Shown here: positions 7,580 through 14,572 of the stretch, in pieces
Layout: each line of letters begins with the position of its first letter
How positions within the stretch are numbered: the stretch's first letter is position 1
DNA from: Deltaproteobacteria bacterium
GTDB taxonomy: Bacteria > Desulfobacterota > Desulfobacteria > Desulfobacterales > UBA11574
Direction of reading: 5' to 3'
Assembly (NCBI GenBank): GCA_019313505.1
Contig: JAFDBA010000021.1
Coordinates: forward strand, 1-27,292
DNA: 27,292 bases
Notes under the pieces: generated by a model
Databases searched by the model: none
Told to the model about the DNA's origin: nothing
What the model saw: only the letters and a program-made list of their open reading frames with translations
Program-made: the position numbers and the translations under genes

Positions 7580-9985
7580 ATGCCAAAACCCAAAAGAACT
7601 TCCCAGATACTTAAGAAGCGAGCCAGGCAAGACCATGGGGGAATTTTTGCAAAAATTGTCCGATGGTTTATTTTGTTGTCTGTTTTTATGATGATATGCG
7701 GTATGTTTGGAGCTGCCGGAATCTATTTTTACCTTGGCAGAAATCTTCCCAAAATATCTTCGCTAAAGGATTACAGGCCTTCTGTAATCACAACGGTATA
7801 TTCAGATGACAACCGAAAGATCGCTGAATTTTTTAAAGAACGGAGAATTGTAATCCCTCTATCCCAAATGCCTGAAATGCTTGAGAAAGCTTTTATTGCT
7901 GCGGAGGATGCAAGATTTTATAAACACAAAGGAATAGATATCTTAAGTATTATCAGGGCGTTTTTCAAGAACATTGAAGCCGGAACCATCGTCCAGGGCG
8001 GCAGCACAATTACCCAGCAGGTCACAAAATCGTTTTTTTTATCACCGGAAAGAAGTTATACCCGCAAAATAAAAGAAGCCATCCTTGCATACCGCATAGA
8101 CAAGAAGTTTTCTAAAAATGAAGTTCTTTTTTTGTATTTAAATCAAATTTATCTTGGACATGGAGCATATGGAGTGGAAGCTGCTTCCGAAAATTATTTC
8201 GGAAAATCTGTTCAGGAATTGAACCTGGCGGAATGTGCTATTTTAGCTGGAATGCCCCAGGCTCCCAGCAGATATTCCCCTTTCAGGTATCCGGAAAAGG
8301 CAAAGCAGCGTCAGATATATGTTTTAAACCGGATGGTTGAGGAAGGCTTTATAACCAATATTCAAGCTACGGAAGCAATCAATAAAGAGCTTGATATTAA
8401 ACCTAGGAAAAACTGGTATATAGAGGAAGTTCCAGTCTATACCGAGCATATCAGGCGTTATATCGCAAAAAAATACGGTGCCGACATCTTATACAAGGAA
8501 GGGCTTAAAATTTATGCTGCGGTAAATATTGAAATGCAAAAGATTGCGCGTGGTGAAATAGAAAAGGGGTTATATGCGCTGGATAAACGCCAGGGGTATC
8601 GGGGTCCGATAAAGCATCTACAGCCGGAAGAAATCGAATCATTTTCAAAAGAGCTTCAGATTGAGCTGGAAAAAGCACCCCTTGAAGAGGGAAAAATCAC
8701 AGAAGGTGCTGTGATAGAAGTAAATAACAAGAAGGATACGGTAGTGGTTCGCATAGGTAATACTCTGGGAATAATGAGAATTGAGGATATGCGCTGGGCA
8801 AGAAAGCCTGATTCCGAGATTGCCTATTTCGAAGCCAGAGTTCAACATGTCGGAGAGGTTTTATCCGTGGGTGATGTTGTACTTGTTAAAGTTAAAAATA
8901 AAATTTTTAATACGGACCGGTGGTGGATTGATCTGGAACAGGTTCCAAATGTTCAAGCCGCCCTGCTTTGCATCGAGTCGGAAACTGGAAATGTAAAGGT
9001 AATGGTGGGAGGTAAAGATTTCAGAGAGAGCCAGTTCAACAGGGCTATTCAGTCGAGGCGGCAGTCTGGTTCTGCATTTAAACCGATCATTTACGCAGCG
9101 GCACTTGACAAGGGATATACCCCTGCAACCACGATAATCGATTCTCCGATAGTGTATCAGGATACGGAACACAGCTTTACGTGGAAACCCAGAAACTACA
9201 AGGAAAAATTTTACGGCCCCACACTTTTTCGTGATGCACTTGCAAAATCGCGCAATGTTGTAACCATAAAAATTTTAAAAGCTATCGGCATTGATTACGC
9301 TATAGATTATGCCAGAAAACTTGGAATCACGTCAAAACTGAACAGGGATCTTTCAATAGCTTTAGGATCTTCGGGTGTATCTTTGCTGGAGCTTGTCGGG
9401 GCTTATTCGGTTTTTAACAATCTTGGTTATCTTTTAAGTCCTGTCTTTATAACAAGGATTGTCGACAGAGACGGAAATGTGATCGAGGAATCGAATCCTG
9501 TCAGAGAAAAGGTCATCGAAAAAAATACAGCTTATGTCCTGACCAACCTTCTTGAGGGTGTAGTCAAGCACGGGACCGGCCACAGGGTCAGAGCATTGAA
9601 CAGGCCTGTGGCAGGCAAAACCGGTACAACAAACAACCTTAATGATGCATGGTTTGTAGGATACACTCCGCGTTTCACAACGGGAACATGGGTAGGTTTT
9701 GATAATGAGAGCTCCCTTGGAAAGTCCGAAACCGGTTCCAGGGCTGCAAGCCCCATATGGCTCGGTTTTATGCAGAAAATACTGGCAGGCAAACCCGTTA
9801 GAGTTTTTCAGGTTCCCGAAGGCGTCGTCTTTTCTAAAATCGATGCCGAAACCGGTCTTTTACCCATTCCCGAATCTAAAAAGACCATCTTTGAATGCTT
9901 TAAAGAAGGATCAGTTCCCACCGAATATACCAAAGATCCGGGTTCGATGACAGAGCCGGAAGAGTTTTTTAAATCCGACATGTAA
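7580..9985 (+). CDS. Penicillin-binding protein 1A, bifunctional peptidoglycan glycosyltransferase/transpeptidase
   Basis: This class A PBP polymerises lipid II and cross-links peptidoglycan in the periplasm. It has a short basic cytoplasmic tail and a membrane anchor at about residues 27-52. The GT51 glycosyltransferase domain follows, with AAEDARFYKHKGID (catalytic Glu at residue 109), GGSTITQQVTKS and YLNQIYLGHGAYGVEAAS. An OB-like insertion leads to the transpeptidase domain, with the nucleophile motif SAFK (Ser498, Lys501), KSRN as the second motif, and KTGTTNN (680-683 for KTGT). Its 801-aa length fits the PBP1A group. A good promoter precedes it. It is alone on its strand and ends in a structured repeat. 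The gene is called mrcA or ponA in different species; I leave the symbol blank. Confidence 0.94.
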   Translation: MPKPKRTSQILKKRARQDHGGIFAKIVRWFILLSVFMMICGMFGAAGIYFYLGRNLPKISSLKDYRPSVITTVYSDDNRKIAEFFKERRIVIPLSQMPEMLEKAFIAAEDARFYKHKGIDILSIIRAFFKNIEAGTIVQGGSTITQQVTKSFFLSPERSYTRKIKEAILAYRIDKKFSKNEVLFLYLNQIYLGHGAYGVEAASENYFGKSVQELNLAECAILAGMPQAPSRYSPFRYPEKAKQRQIYVLNRMVEEGFITNIQATEAINKELDIKPRKNWYIEEVPVYTEHIRRYIAKKYGADILYKEGLKIYAAVNIEMQKIARGEIEKGLYALDKRQGYRGPIKHLQPEEIESFSKELQIELEKAPLEEGKITEGAVIEVNNKKDTVVVRIGNTLGIMRIEDMRWARKPDSEIAYFEARVQHVGEVLSVGDVVLVKVKNKIFNTDRWWIDLEQVPNVQAALLCIESETGNVKVMVGGKDFRESQFNRAIQSRRQSGSAFKPIIYAAALDKGYTPATTIIDSPIVYQDTEHSFTWKPRNYKEKFYGPTLFRDALAKSRNVVTIKILKAIGIDYAIDYARKLGITSKLNRDLSIALGSSGVSLLELVGAYSVFNNLGYLLSPVFITRIVDRDGNVIEESNPVREKVIEKNTAYVLTNLLEGVVKHGTGHRVRALNRPVAGKTGTTNNLNDAWFVGYTPRFTTGTWVGFDNESSLGKSETGSRAASPIWLGFMQKILAGKPVRVFQVPEGVVFSKIDAETGLLPIPESKKTIFECFKEGSVPTEYTKDPGSMTEPEEFFKSDM

Positions 9986-9986
9986 T

Positions 9987-10133
9987 TAGTTTCCATCCAT
10001 AAATGGCTATTTTTCCGATGAGCGGCGTTCTCCGCGGGTTTCCGCCCTCGACGTACGAAAAGTACGCCTCGGGCGAAAACCCTTGTGCGGCCTTGCTCAT
10101 CGAAAAAATCCCTCATTTATAAATTGGAAACTA
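9987..10133. repeat. 147-bp long inverted repeat with nested hairpins
   Basis: The ends are TAGTTTCCA and TGGAAACTA. Inside them CGATGAGC (10016-10023) pairs with GCTCATCG (10095-10102). GGGTTTCCGCCC (about 10036-10047) pairs with GGGCGAAAACCC with one mismatch. The tip is CGTAC-GAAAA-GTACG (10052-10066). The whole unit can fold into a single long cruciform or RNA hairpin. It starts two bases after the PBP1A stop codon and lies between convergent genes, so it may serve as a terminator or protect RNA ends. I recognise the type as a structured repeat common in Desulfobacterota genomes (from memory). Confidence 0.7.
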
Positions 10134-10163
10134 CTTAGTGCTCAAATTTTTTTTTCGTGAACC

Positions 10164-11243
10164 CTAAATTGATAAAAACTTTTTTCTTATTATTTCCGAA
10201 ACCTGTTTTGTTAAAACGAGCACCTTTTTTGCATGATCAAGGCTTAAGGAACCTGTTCCGCAGCTTGGCGTTATTAACGTCTGAGCCAGTATTGTGGACT
10301 TATCGATACCGATCCCTTCGATCATCCGGGCCTGTTCCTCCCATTTGGCTACCAGTGAATCGGTCGTCTCTTTTTCAATGTCATCCGTGTTTAATGTCGG
10401 AACAATCCCCCAGGCCAAGATGCCGCCTGAATCGATAAAATGCTTAATATGATCCGGATAGAGCATCAGTTTGTCAAAAAAAGTGTAGGCATCAAAGCTG
10501 ATGATATCGGCTGTAGATTCCAGAATCAGTGACCAGTCGGCATTGGCGCATACATGTATTCCAGCCATGCCTCCTTCATCATGTACAGCCTCAATAACTT
10601 CTTTAAAACAGTTTGCTACTTCATCATGGGATATGCTTATAAATGCGGATGAGCCAAATCCGGCCAGGGCAGGTTCATCGAAAAAAATGATGACCGGGCA
10701 TCCAAATCCTGAAAGATTTTTAACTTGCCACCGGGCTTTTTGAGCCAAAAGTTTAACGGCAACATCTTTTAATTGCTCATCATAAAATATGGCCTTTTGG
10801 TTCTGATCGGTCAAACCAAGGCCAAACGTTATAGGACCGGTTATCTGGCCTTTAACAGCTACCGGGCGATCAGAAAGAGCCTGAAGGTGCTCTGCAAACG
10901 AAAAAAATCCTCCGGCTGTATCCCTTGTCAGGGAAAATCTCGAACCGTCAATATCTTTTCCCTCCTCCTTCACCGCCATATATTCTTCGTAAAATGCAAG
11001 GAGATCATCATCAAAAGACGGATCAGAAGTATCAATAAAAGATTTACCCTTTTCCATTTTAAGGCCCGGAAGACCCGGCTGAAATTGGGCCATCATTCCT
11101 TCTTCCTTGTAGGCAGGAAGCTGAACCCATAAAGGAATTTCAGGGGTATACTCGAAAACCAGCTTAACCCCTTCCGTGTGATCCTGCAGAGGAAGGCTTC
11201 CGATCAAAACCGGAAGACAATTGGCATGAAAGTTTGTTGCCAT
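10164..11243 (-). CDS. MetE-like (core methionine synthase / UROD-MetE superfamily) methyltransferase
   Basis: The protein resembles only the C-terminal catalytic barrel of cobalamin-independent methionine synthase. At 359 aa it is under half of MetE and lacks the N-terminal barrel. Likely zinc ligands are visible as GIHVCAN (His and Cys, like HxC of MetE) and TPSCGTGSL near residue 330 (third Cys, like DCGL). FFDEPALAGFG and VKGQITGPITFGLGL match the fold's substrate face. Short MetE-related families (core-MetE, MesA-D types) make methionine from methylcobalamin or corrinoid proteins rather than folate, so a role in methionine synthesis or another thiol methylation is possible. The start ATG has AAGGAG eight bases upstream. 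It is a single gene convergent with PBP1A. Confidence 0.75.
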   Translation of the reverse strand: MATNFHANCLPVLIGSLPLQDHTEGVKLVFEYTPEIPLWVQLPAYKEEGMMAQFQPGLPGLKMEKGKSFIDTSDPSFDDDLLAFYEEYMAVKEEGKDIDGSRFSLTRDTAGGFFSFAEHLQALSDRPVAVKGQITGPITFGLGLTDQNQKAIFYDEQLKDVAVKLLAQKARWQVKNLSGFGCPVIIFFDEPALAGFGSSAFISISHDEVANCFKEVIEAVHDEGGMAGIHVCANADWSLILESTADIISFDAYTFFDKLMLYPDHIKHFIDSGGILAWGIVPTLNTDDIEKETTDSLVAKWEEQARMIEGIGIDKSTILAQTLITPSCGTGSLSLDHAKKVLVLTKQVSEIIRKKFLSI

Positions 11244-11331
11244 ACATCAGGCTCCTTTCATCATTAATCAACGGACTCATTTGTTAGCTGCAAAACTCAG
11301 TTTGCAAATTAATTGGCTTGGCCGAAAAAAT

Positions 11332-11350
11332 GATTATCATGAGTATTATC
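11332..11350. promoter_or_regulatory. Fur-box-like sequence
   Basis: GATTATCATGAGTATTATC resembles the 19-bp Fur box: on the other strand it reads GATAAT, then six bases, then GATAAT again. It sits between the divergent MetE-like and zinc-ribbon genes. This is a weak call from similarity alone. Confidence 0.25.
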
Positions 11351-11407
11351 ACTTTACAAGCAATAGGAAAAAATAAAAGATTAAAATTCGTGGCTTTTTA
11401 GAATAGA

Positions 11408-11436
11408 TTGACACGTAAATTTGCCGGTGTTATTAT
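11408..11436 (+). promoter_or_regulatory. Sigma-70-type promoter with a downstream inverted repeat
   Basis: A perfect TTGACA (11408-11413) and TATTAT (11431-11436) are spaced by 17 bases. TATAGT (11434-11439) and ACTATA (11449-11454) form a perfect 6-bp inverted repeat over the start site, which could be an operator. In the leader, TCTGTT (11474-11479) and AACAGA (11498-11503) followed by six T could be a weak attenuator. It would drive the zinc-ribbon gene at 11539. Confidence 0.55.
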
Positions 11437-11538
11437 AGTAACTAATTCACTATAAAAAACTGAAAAGCGGATGTCTGTTACAATTTATAGAGTTTACAAC
11501 AGATGGTTTTTTAATCCGATATTTTTAGAAGGTTTACC

Positions 11539-11970
11539 GTGACTAAAATTATCCAATTTGACGACAAACTGCAGCATACAAAAGAAAAAAAATCTGAGAT
11601 AATCAGAAAACGCAAGATTCTGGCTGTTCAGAAAATTTATCAGTGCACCCACTGCGCTTTTAAATGCGAAAAATGTGGCACGCAGATCAACCCTGATCAA
11701 AAAAGCAAGGTAGGCCCGTCCGGCGATTTGAAGGTTCCCTACCGATTTTGCGAAAGCTGCTCTGAAGAATATGCCGATTACCTCGAACGGCTGCAAGGTA
11801 AGGGCAATCCTGAATGTTACTGGCACAATCAGGAGTGGATTGAAGTTTGGAATAAATGGATAGATTGTCAGAGTGTTATTGATCGTTATTTAAAATCAAA
11901 AGAGTTTAGACAGCTTTTGGAGGAACTAAGAGAGACTAAACCTGTTCCGGACAATACGGAACCCAAATAG
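11539..11970 (+). CDS. Conserved hypothetical protein with a zinc-ribbon-like cysteine cluster
   Basis: This 143-aa cytoplasmic protein has a clear cysteine cluster near residues 36-75: CTHC, then CEKC four residues later, and FCESC about 25 residues after that. The pattern suggests one or two zinc-binding knuckles. After this the protein is acidic and helical (EEYADYLERLQ and a later WIEVWNKWIDCQ segment) and has no known catalytic motif. It starts with GTG, with AGAAGG as a plausible Shine-Dalgarno. I do not recognise a named family; nucleic-acid or protein binding through the zinc ribbon is only a guess. It has its own promoter and precedes tatA by 171 bases. Confidence 0.7.
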   Translation: MTKIIQFDDKLQHTKEKKSEIIRKRKILAVQKIYQCTHCAFKCEKCGTQINPDQKSKVGPSGDLKVPYRFCESCSEEYADYLERLQGKGNPECYWHNQEWIEVWNKWIDCQSVIDRYLKSKEFRQLLEELRETKPVPDNTEPK

Positions 11971-11975
11971 GCATC

Positions 11976-11992
11976 GAACTTTTTACGAGTTT
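11976..11992. repeat. Dispersed palindromic motif, copy 3 (inverted)
   Basis: GAACTTTTTACGAGTTT contains the reverse complement of TCGTAAAAAGT, the core shared with the copies at 2961 and 7425. It follows the stop codon of the zinc-ribbon gene by five bases. Confidence 0.45.
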
Positions 11993-12067
11993 ATCAATAT
12001 GATGATTGAATATTGACAGAATTCATTAAATCTTCAATCGAATATTTTTAATTATTTTTTAGAAAAA

Positions 12068-12096
12068 TTGTAACGATGCAAATATTTTGCTATAGA
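12068..12096 (+). promoter_or_regulatory. Promoter for tatA
   Basis: TTGTAA (12068-12073) and TATAGA (12091-12096) have a 17-base spacer. TTGTAAC (12068-12074) and GTTACAA (12107-12113) form a perfect 7-bp inverted repeat that brackets the promoter core, a possible operator. Confidence 0.45.
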
Positions 12097-12141
12097 ATGC
12101 ACAAAAGTTACAACCAAGGTACTAATAAATAGGAGGATTGT

Positions 12142-12324
12142 ATGTTTGGAATTGGAATGCCGGAACTTATTATAATACTCGTTATTATCCTGATTATTTT
12201 TGGTGCCGGCAAGCTTCCGGAAATAGGGGCGGGTATGGGTAAAGCCATAAGAAATTTCAGAGGCGCCACCTCAGAATCTGAAAACAAAGAGCCTGACAAG
12301 ATCGAAGAAAGTAAAGATTCTTAA
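12142..12324 (+). CDS. tatA: Twin-arginine translocase subunit, TatA/TatE family
   Basis: TatA multimers form the pore of the Tat system that exports folded proteins with cofactors across the inner membrane. The 60-aa protein starts MFGIGMPELIIILVIILIIF, a membrane helix at about residues 6-21. The FGAGKLPEIGAGMG hinge follows, then an amphipathic helix (GKAIRNFRGA) and a short charged tail. AGGAGG lies 6 bases before the ATG. TatC is not in the window, as is common when tatA is a single gene. The symbol covers both tatA and tatE types, which cannot be separated at this length. Confidence 0.93.
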   Translation: MFGIGMPELIIILVIILIIFGAGKLPEIGAGMGKAIRNFRGATSESENKEPDKIEESKDS

Positions 12325-12392
12325 AAAAAGTCTTCCCTGCATAACCGCATTAACTATAAATCGCCTTTCCGAAGCGGTCAAGCACTGGAGTA

Positions 12393-12421
12393 TAGACAGG
12401 CGCAACCGGTTGTCTATTTTT
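12393..12421 (+). terminator. Likely Rho-independent terminator after tatA
   Basis: TAGACA (12393-12398) pairs with TGTCTA (12411-12416), with a G-U pair extending the stem, and is followed by a run of five T. The loop contains AACCGGTT. It lies 69 bases after tatA and also faces the 3' end of the integrase remnant. Confidence 0.45.
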
Positions 12422-12448
12422 GAACACTTACACAGCAAATGAAATCCC

Positions 12449-12693
12449 TTATAACAAGTCCAGGGGACTTTTGACCGGAAACACATACTGCCAGGCGGTT
12501 TCTTTTGGAGCCTGTCTATATTTCCGGGCCAAAGCTTCCGGTATATAAACCTTCCCGAAACCCTCTTTTAAATCATTTTTGTGCATTAAGACCGCTTGGT
12601 CCTGTATGCATAATGGTAATATCGTAAAACTTCACAAACCTGATCCATTAAACGATATTTTGAATTGGGTTTAAATTTTACCTTGCTTTCCAT
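12449..12693 (-). pseudogene. Decayed integron integrase (IntI-type tyrosine recombinase)
   Basis: Two in-register fragments survive. The 5' part (from ATG at 12691-12693) reads MESKVKFKPNSKY, then RLMDQVCEVLRYYHYAYRTK, and ends in a stop. That is the typical N-terminal SAM-like start of chromosomal integron integrases. After a frameshift and large deletion, a second fragment reads KEGFGKVYIPEALARKY, then ETAWQYVFPVKSPL, and ends at 12449. This corresponds to the IntI-specific insert between patches II and III (compare the ALERKY and WFWVF region of IntI1). The catalytic Arg, HxLRH and Tyr motifs are gone, so the enzyme is dead. It is transcribed away from the cassettes, as expected of intI. 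Confidence 0.8.
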
Positions 12694-12914
12694 ATCTTCA
12701 CTGTATTATATCTTTAAATTGAAAAAGTGAAACATTTCCAACTGTTAAGCCTAATATTCGAATACATGGAAATATTTTCCAGATATACAGTCCTATATCA
12801 TGGAAAATTTTACATCTATTTGCACTGTTCGGTGCTCAAATGCCCTAAAATCAACCATATTATTATATGTATATTTATATTGCTTTTATCCCTTCCGTTT
12901 GATATTGTTAAATT
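12694..12914. other. Region between integrase remnant and first cassette gene; candidate attI
   Basis: The 221 bases hold no convincing gene. Two GTT core-like triplets are candidates for the attI recombination point: GTTAAGC (12744-12750), which fits GTTRRRY, and GTTCGGT (12827-12833). Neither is clearly complementary to the R'' box of the first attC (13412-13418), so the junction is unresolved. In intact integrons attI lies between divergently placed intI and the first cassette, as here. Confidence 0.35.
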
Positions 12915-13193
12915 ATGAGAAAGGTAAGATTTGGGTGGGAAGTTAAAAAAGACATCCAAAATCAGGAGAAACATGGAGTTTCATTTGAATTTGCCCAATA
13001 TGCCTTTACTGATCCTGATCGTATTATTGCCGAGGATTTAGATCACAGCCAAAAGGAAAAACGATATTACTGTTTCGGCAAAGTCGGAAATGGAATCATA
13101 ACAGTTCGTTTCACATATCGTGGCAGTGTTATACGCATTATCGGTGCAGGATACTGGCGCAAGGGGAGGAAAATATATGAAAACCAAAATTAA
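12915..13193 (+). CDS. brnT: BrnT family toxin (integron cassette 1)
   Basis: BrnT is a RelE-fold ribonuclease toxin that inhibits translation and is neutralised by BrnA. The 92-aa protein has the family signature: an N-terminal F-W-x-x-K-K segment, EKHGVSFEFAQYAF near residue 21, then DPDRIIAEDLDHSQKEKRY. TVRFTYRGSVIRIIGAGYW near the C-terminus completes the fold, where IRIIxAR is usual. The last codons overlap the antitoxin ORF by 17 bases. No good Shine-Dalgarno is visible, consistent with expression from an upstream cassette or integrase-region promoter. It is the first gene after the integrase remnant. Confidence 0.88.
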   Translation: MRKVRFGWEVKKDIQNQEKHGVSFEFAQYAFTDPDRIIAEDLDHSQKEKRYYCFGKVGNGIITVRFTYRGSVIRIIGAGYWRKGRKIYENQN

Positions 13194-13434
13194 ATACACG
13201 GATGAACCATTGGGGAAACTGCGTATAGTGGATGATTTTTTGCCTCCTCCTGAAGACTTGTTATTTAAAAAGGAAAATGTAAAAATTACTATCACCCTCA
13301 GCAAAGATAGTGTTGATTTTTTTAAAAATGAAGCAAAAAAACATAATACACAGTATCAGAAAATGATCCGCCGGCTTTTAGATCTATATGCTGCACATCA
13401 TAAGCAACCGCCTCGGACAAATCAGTTCACCTGA
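13177..13434 (+). CDS. brnA: BrnA-type antitoxin (integron cassette 1)
   Basis: BrnA antitoxins carry a C-terminal ribbon-helix-helix DNA-binding domain, bind the BrnT toxin and repress the operon. The ATG at 13177 follows a purine-rich GGGGAGGAAAATAT and overlaps the toxin 3' end. The 85-aa protein has an acidic linker (LGKLRIVDDFLPPPEDLL) and then VKITITLSKDSVDFFKNEAKK, the RHH strand-helix. YQKMIRRLLDLYAAHH forms the second helix. The extreme 3' end of the gene and its stop codon (13432-13434) lie inside the attC-like stem, as often happens with cassette genes. Confidence 0.85.
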   Translation: MKTKIKYTDEPLGKLRIVDDFLPPPEDLLFKKENVKITITLSKDSVDFFKNEAKKHNTQYQKMIRRLLDLYAAHHKQPPRTNQFT

Positions 13435-13536
13435 CCGGAAAAGCCGTGGCATTTTTCGCTGTTACTTTATTTTCGTAAAACTTTGCATCTGCCAGCTTCA
13501 GCATAGCTTTTCCGGCAGGTGACTTCTACGTTGGCG
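13416..13536 (+). other. attC-like recombination site of cassette 1
   Basis: The 5' arm (13424-13444) and 3' arm (13506-13524) pair over 19 bp with two unpaired bases (one T near 13427, A13434) in the 5' arm. Such extrahelical bases are a hallmark of attC L''/L' arms. The right end ACTTCTACGTTGGCG carries the GTT triplet at 13530-13532. The L'-R' end is 18 of 21 identical to that of the site at 14795-14926. The R'' box appears degenerate (GAC at 13416-13418 where AAC is expected). Confidence 0.65.
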
Positions 13537-13591
13537 TATTCATATCATGCCATCGTATTTACAAAAAAACTTGCTTTATAGAGTCGTTGGT

Positions 13592-13609
13592 GGTACATCC
13601 AGAGGTACA
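13592..13609 (+). promoter_or_regulatory. Putative Phd/YefM operator
   Basis: Two copies of GGTACA (13592-13597 and 13604-13609) lie exactly 12 bases apart, just upstream of the AGGAGG (13612-13617) of the antitoxin gene. YefM-type operators use paired TGTACA-like cores with similar spacing, so autoregulation is likely. This is an inference from pattern. Confidence 0.35.
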
Positions 13610-13623
13610 ATAGGAGGTGCGAT

Positions 13624-13905
13624 ATGGGCAAGCTATCAAATATCATTCCGGTGAGCGATTTGAGGCAGGATGCTGCCAAGCTTTTGAAACAATTGCGAAA
13701 CAGTAAAGAGCCTTTGATTATTACCCAAAGAGGGCGGGCAACAGCGGTACTGATCGGTGTCGATGCCTATGAGAAATCTGAACACGAAAAAGAACTCCTA
13801 CTTCTTTTGGCCAAGGGAGATAGGGAAATAGAAATAGGTGATGGATATGATCTGGATACTGTCCTATCCGAAGCCGACGCTCTTTTGGCCAAGGATTTCT
13901 CGTGA
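13624..13905 (+). CDS. Phd/YefM family antitoxin (integron cassette 2)
   Basis: This 93-aa antitoxin starts with NIIPVSDLRQDAAKLLKQL, the Phd/YefM N-terminal DNA-binding fold. PLIITQRGRATAVLIGVDAY is the diagnostic strand-turn-helix (RGRxxAVLxxxxxY). The acidic C-terminal tail (DREIEIGDGYDLDTVL) would wrap the toxin. AGGAGG sits 6 bases before the ATG. Its stop codon overlaps the GTG start of the toxin gene (GTGA overlap), the classical tight TA arrangement. Confidence 0.9.
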   Translation: MGKLSNIIPVSDLRQDAAKLLKQLRNSKEPLIITQRGRATAVLIGVDAYEKSEHEKELLLLLAKGDREIEIGDGYDLDTVLSEADALLAKDFS

Positions 13906-14192
13906 AGGTTCAATTTACCCCTTCTGCTCGGACTCAATTTCTTTCTGCGTTATCATATATCCGTAGGGATAAACCTTCGGCGGCTGTCAATTTTCGGAAT
14001 CGAACTGAAAAAATTTTACGAAGACTTGAGGACTTTCCCGAATCCGGAAGAATCATACCGGAATTTCCAGAACTTCCCTACCGAGAGGTGATTATATCGC
14101 CATACCGGTTTTTTTATAAAATCAAAGTCGATGTTGTTTGGATTGTTGCAGTGTGGCATGGTGCTCAGATCCCAAAGGAACCAGCAACTTAG
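13902..14192 (+). CDS. RelE/ParE superfamily toxin (integron cassette 2)
   Basis: This 96-aa toxin is translated from a GTG coupled to the antitoxin stop. VQFTPSARTQFLSALSYIRR and an arginine-rich central helix (RNRTEKILRRLEDFPESGR) are ParE-like. It ends with YREVIISPYRFFYKI and VWIVAVWHG, the family's terminal strands. ParE toxins poison gyrase, while RelE toxins cleave mRNA at ribosomes. The motif set leans to ParE but the target cannot be fixed. The stop codon at 14190-14192 is directly followed by the R'' box of the next attC. Confidence 0.87.
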   Translation: MKVQFTPSARTQFLSALSYIRRDKPSAAVNFRNRTEKILRRLEDFPESGRIIPEFPELPYREVIISPYRFFYKIKVDVVWIVAVWHGAQIPKEPAT

Positions 14193-14254
14193 TGCCAACC
14201 AAAGCATTTAGCGGATCGCAAAAAGCGTGCGCCCGCTTATTTTAAACGTTCGAA
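14193..14254 (+). other. attC-like recombination site of cassette 2 (about 60 bp)
   Basis: The R'' box is TGCCAAC (14193-14199). An inner stem AGCGG (14210-14214)/CCGCT (14233-14237) ends in CGC-AAAAA-GCG. The L' side runs TTATTTTAAAC to the GTT core at 14248-14250. GCCAAC is the exact complement of GTTGGC (13530-13535), the start of this same cassette, as required for a once-circular cassette. The length is typical of short attC sites. The stem followed by T-rich sequence could also act as a terminator. Confidence 0.7.
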
Positions 14255-14271
14255 ATCATATATTTATTTGG

Positions 14272-14299
14272 TTGACAATTGGTATAATATTGGTATATT
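14272..14299 (+). promoter_or_regulatory. Promoter inside cassette 3
   Basis: A perfect TTGACA (14272-14277) and TATATT (14294-14299) have a 16-base spacer, just upstream of the second brnT-like gene. The spacer and -10 contain repeated TTGGTATA, a possible site for RHH antitoxin binding. Toxin-antitoxin cassettes commonly carry their own promoters. Confidence 0.5.
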
Positions 14300-14311
14300 A
14301 AATATATTGTT

Positions 14312-14572
14312 ATGGAATTTGAATTTGATACCCGAAAAAGCAAAAGTAACAAAAAAAAGCACGGGATTGATTTTTTTGAAGCTCAAGCATTATGGGATGA
14401 TTTCGACCGAATTGTAATCCCAGCAAAAACTATAGATGAACCAAGGTTTATTGTAATTGGTCAAATCAACCAAAAGTCTTGGTCTGCTATTGTAACTTAT
14501 CGTAATGATAAAATTAGAATTATTTCCGTTCGCTGTGCCCGTATGGAGGAGGTAGAAATTTATGAAAGCTAA
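14312..14572 (+). CDS. BrnT family toxin (integron cassette 3)
   Basis: This is a second, divergent BrnT-type toxin (86 aa). It shows the F-E-F-D start, NKKKHGIDFFEAQALWDDFDR, EPRFIVIGQINQKSWSAIVTY and DKIRIISVRCARMEE, all in the family order. The stronger IRIISVRCAR motif is more canonical than that of the first copy. No Shine-Dalgarno is visible before the ATG. It overlaps the following antitoxin gene by 11 bases, which start within the toxin C-terminus. The two BrnT proteins are far too different to be a recent duplication, so the cassettes were captured independently. Confidence 0.88.
   Translation: MEFEFDTRKSKSNKKKHGIDFFEAQALWDDFDRIVIPAKTIDEPRFIVIGQINQKSWSAIVTYRNDKIRIISVRCARMEEVEIYES

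Noticed and set aside
12727..12918. 63-residue open frame between the integrase remnant and BrnT
   Set aside because: It has a low-complexity hydrophobic product, no ribosome site and lies in the attI region.
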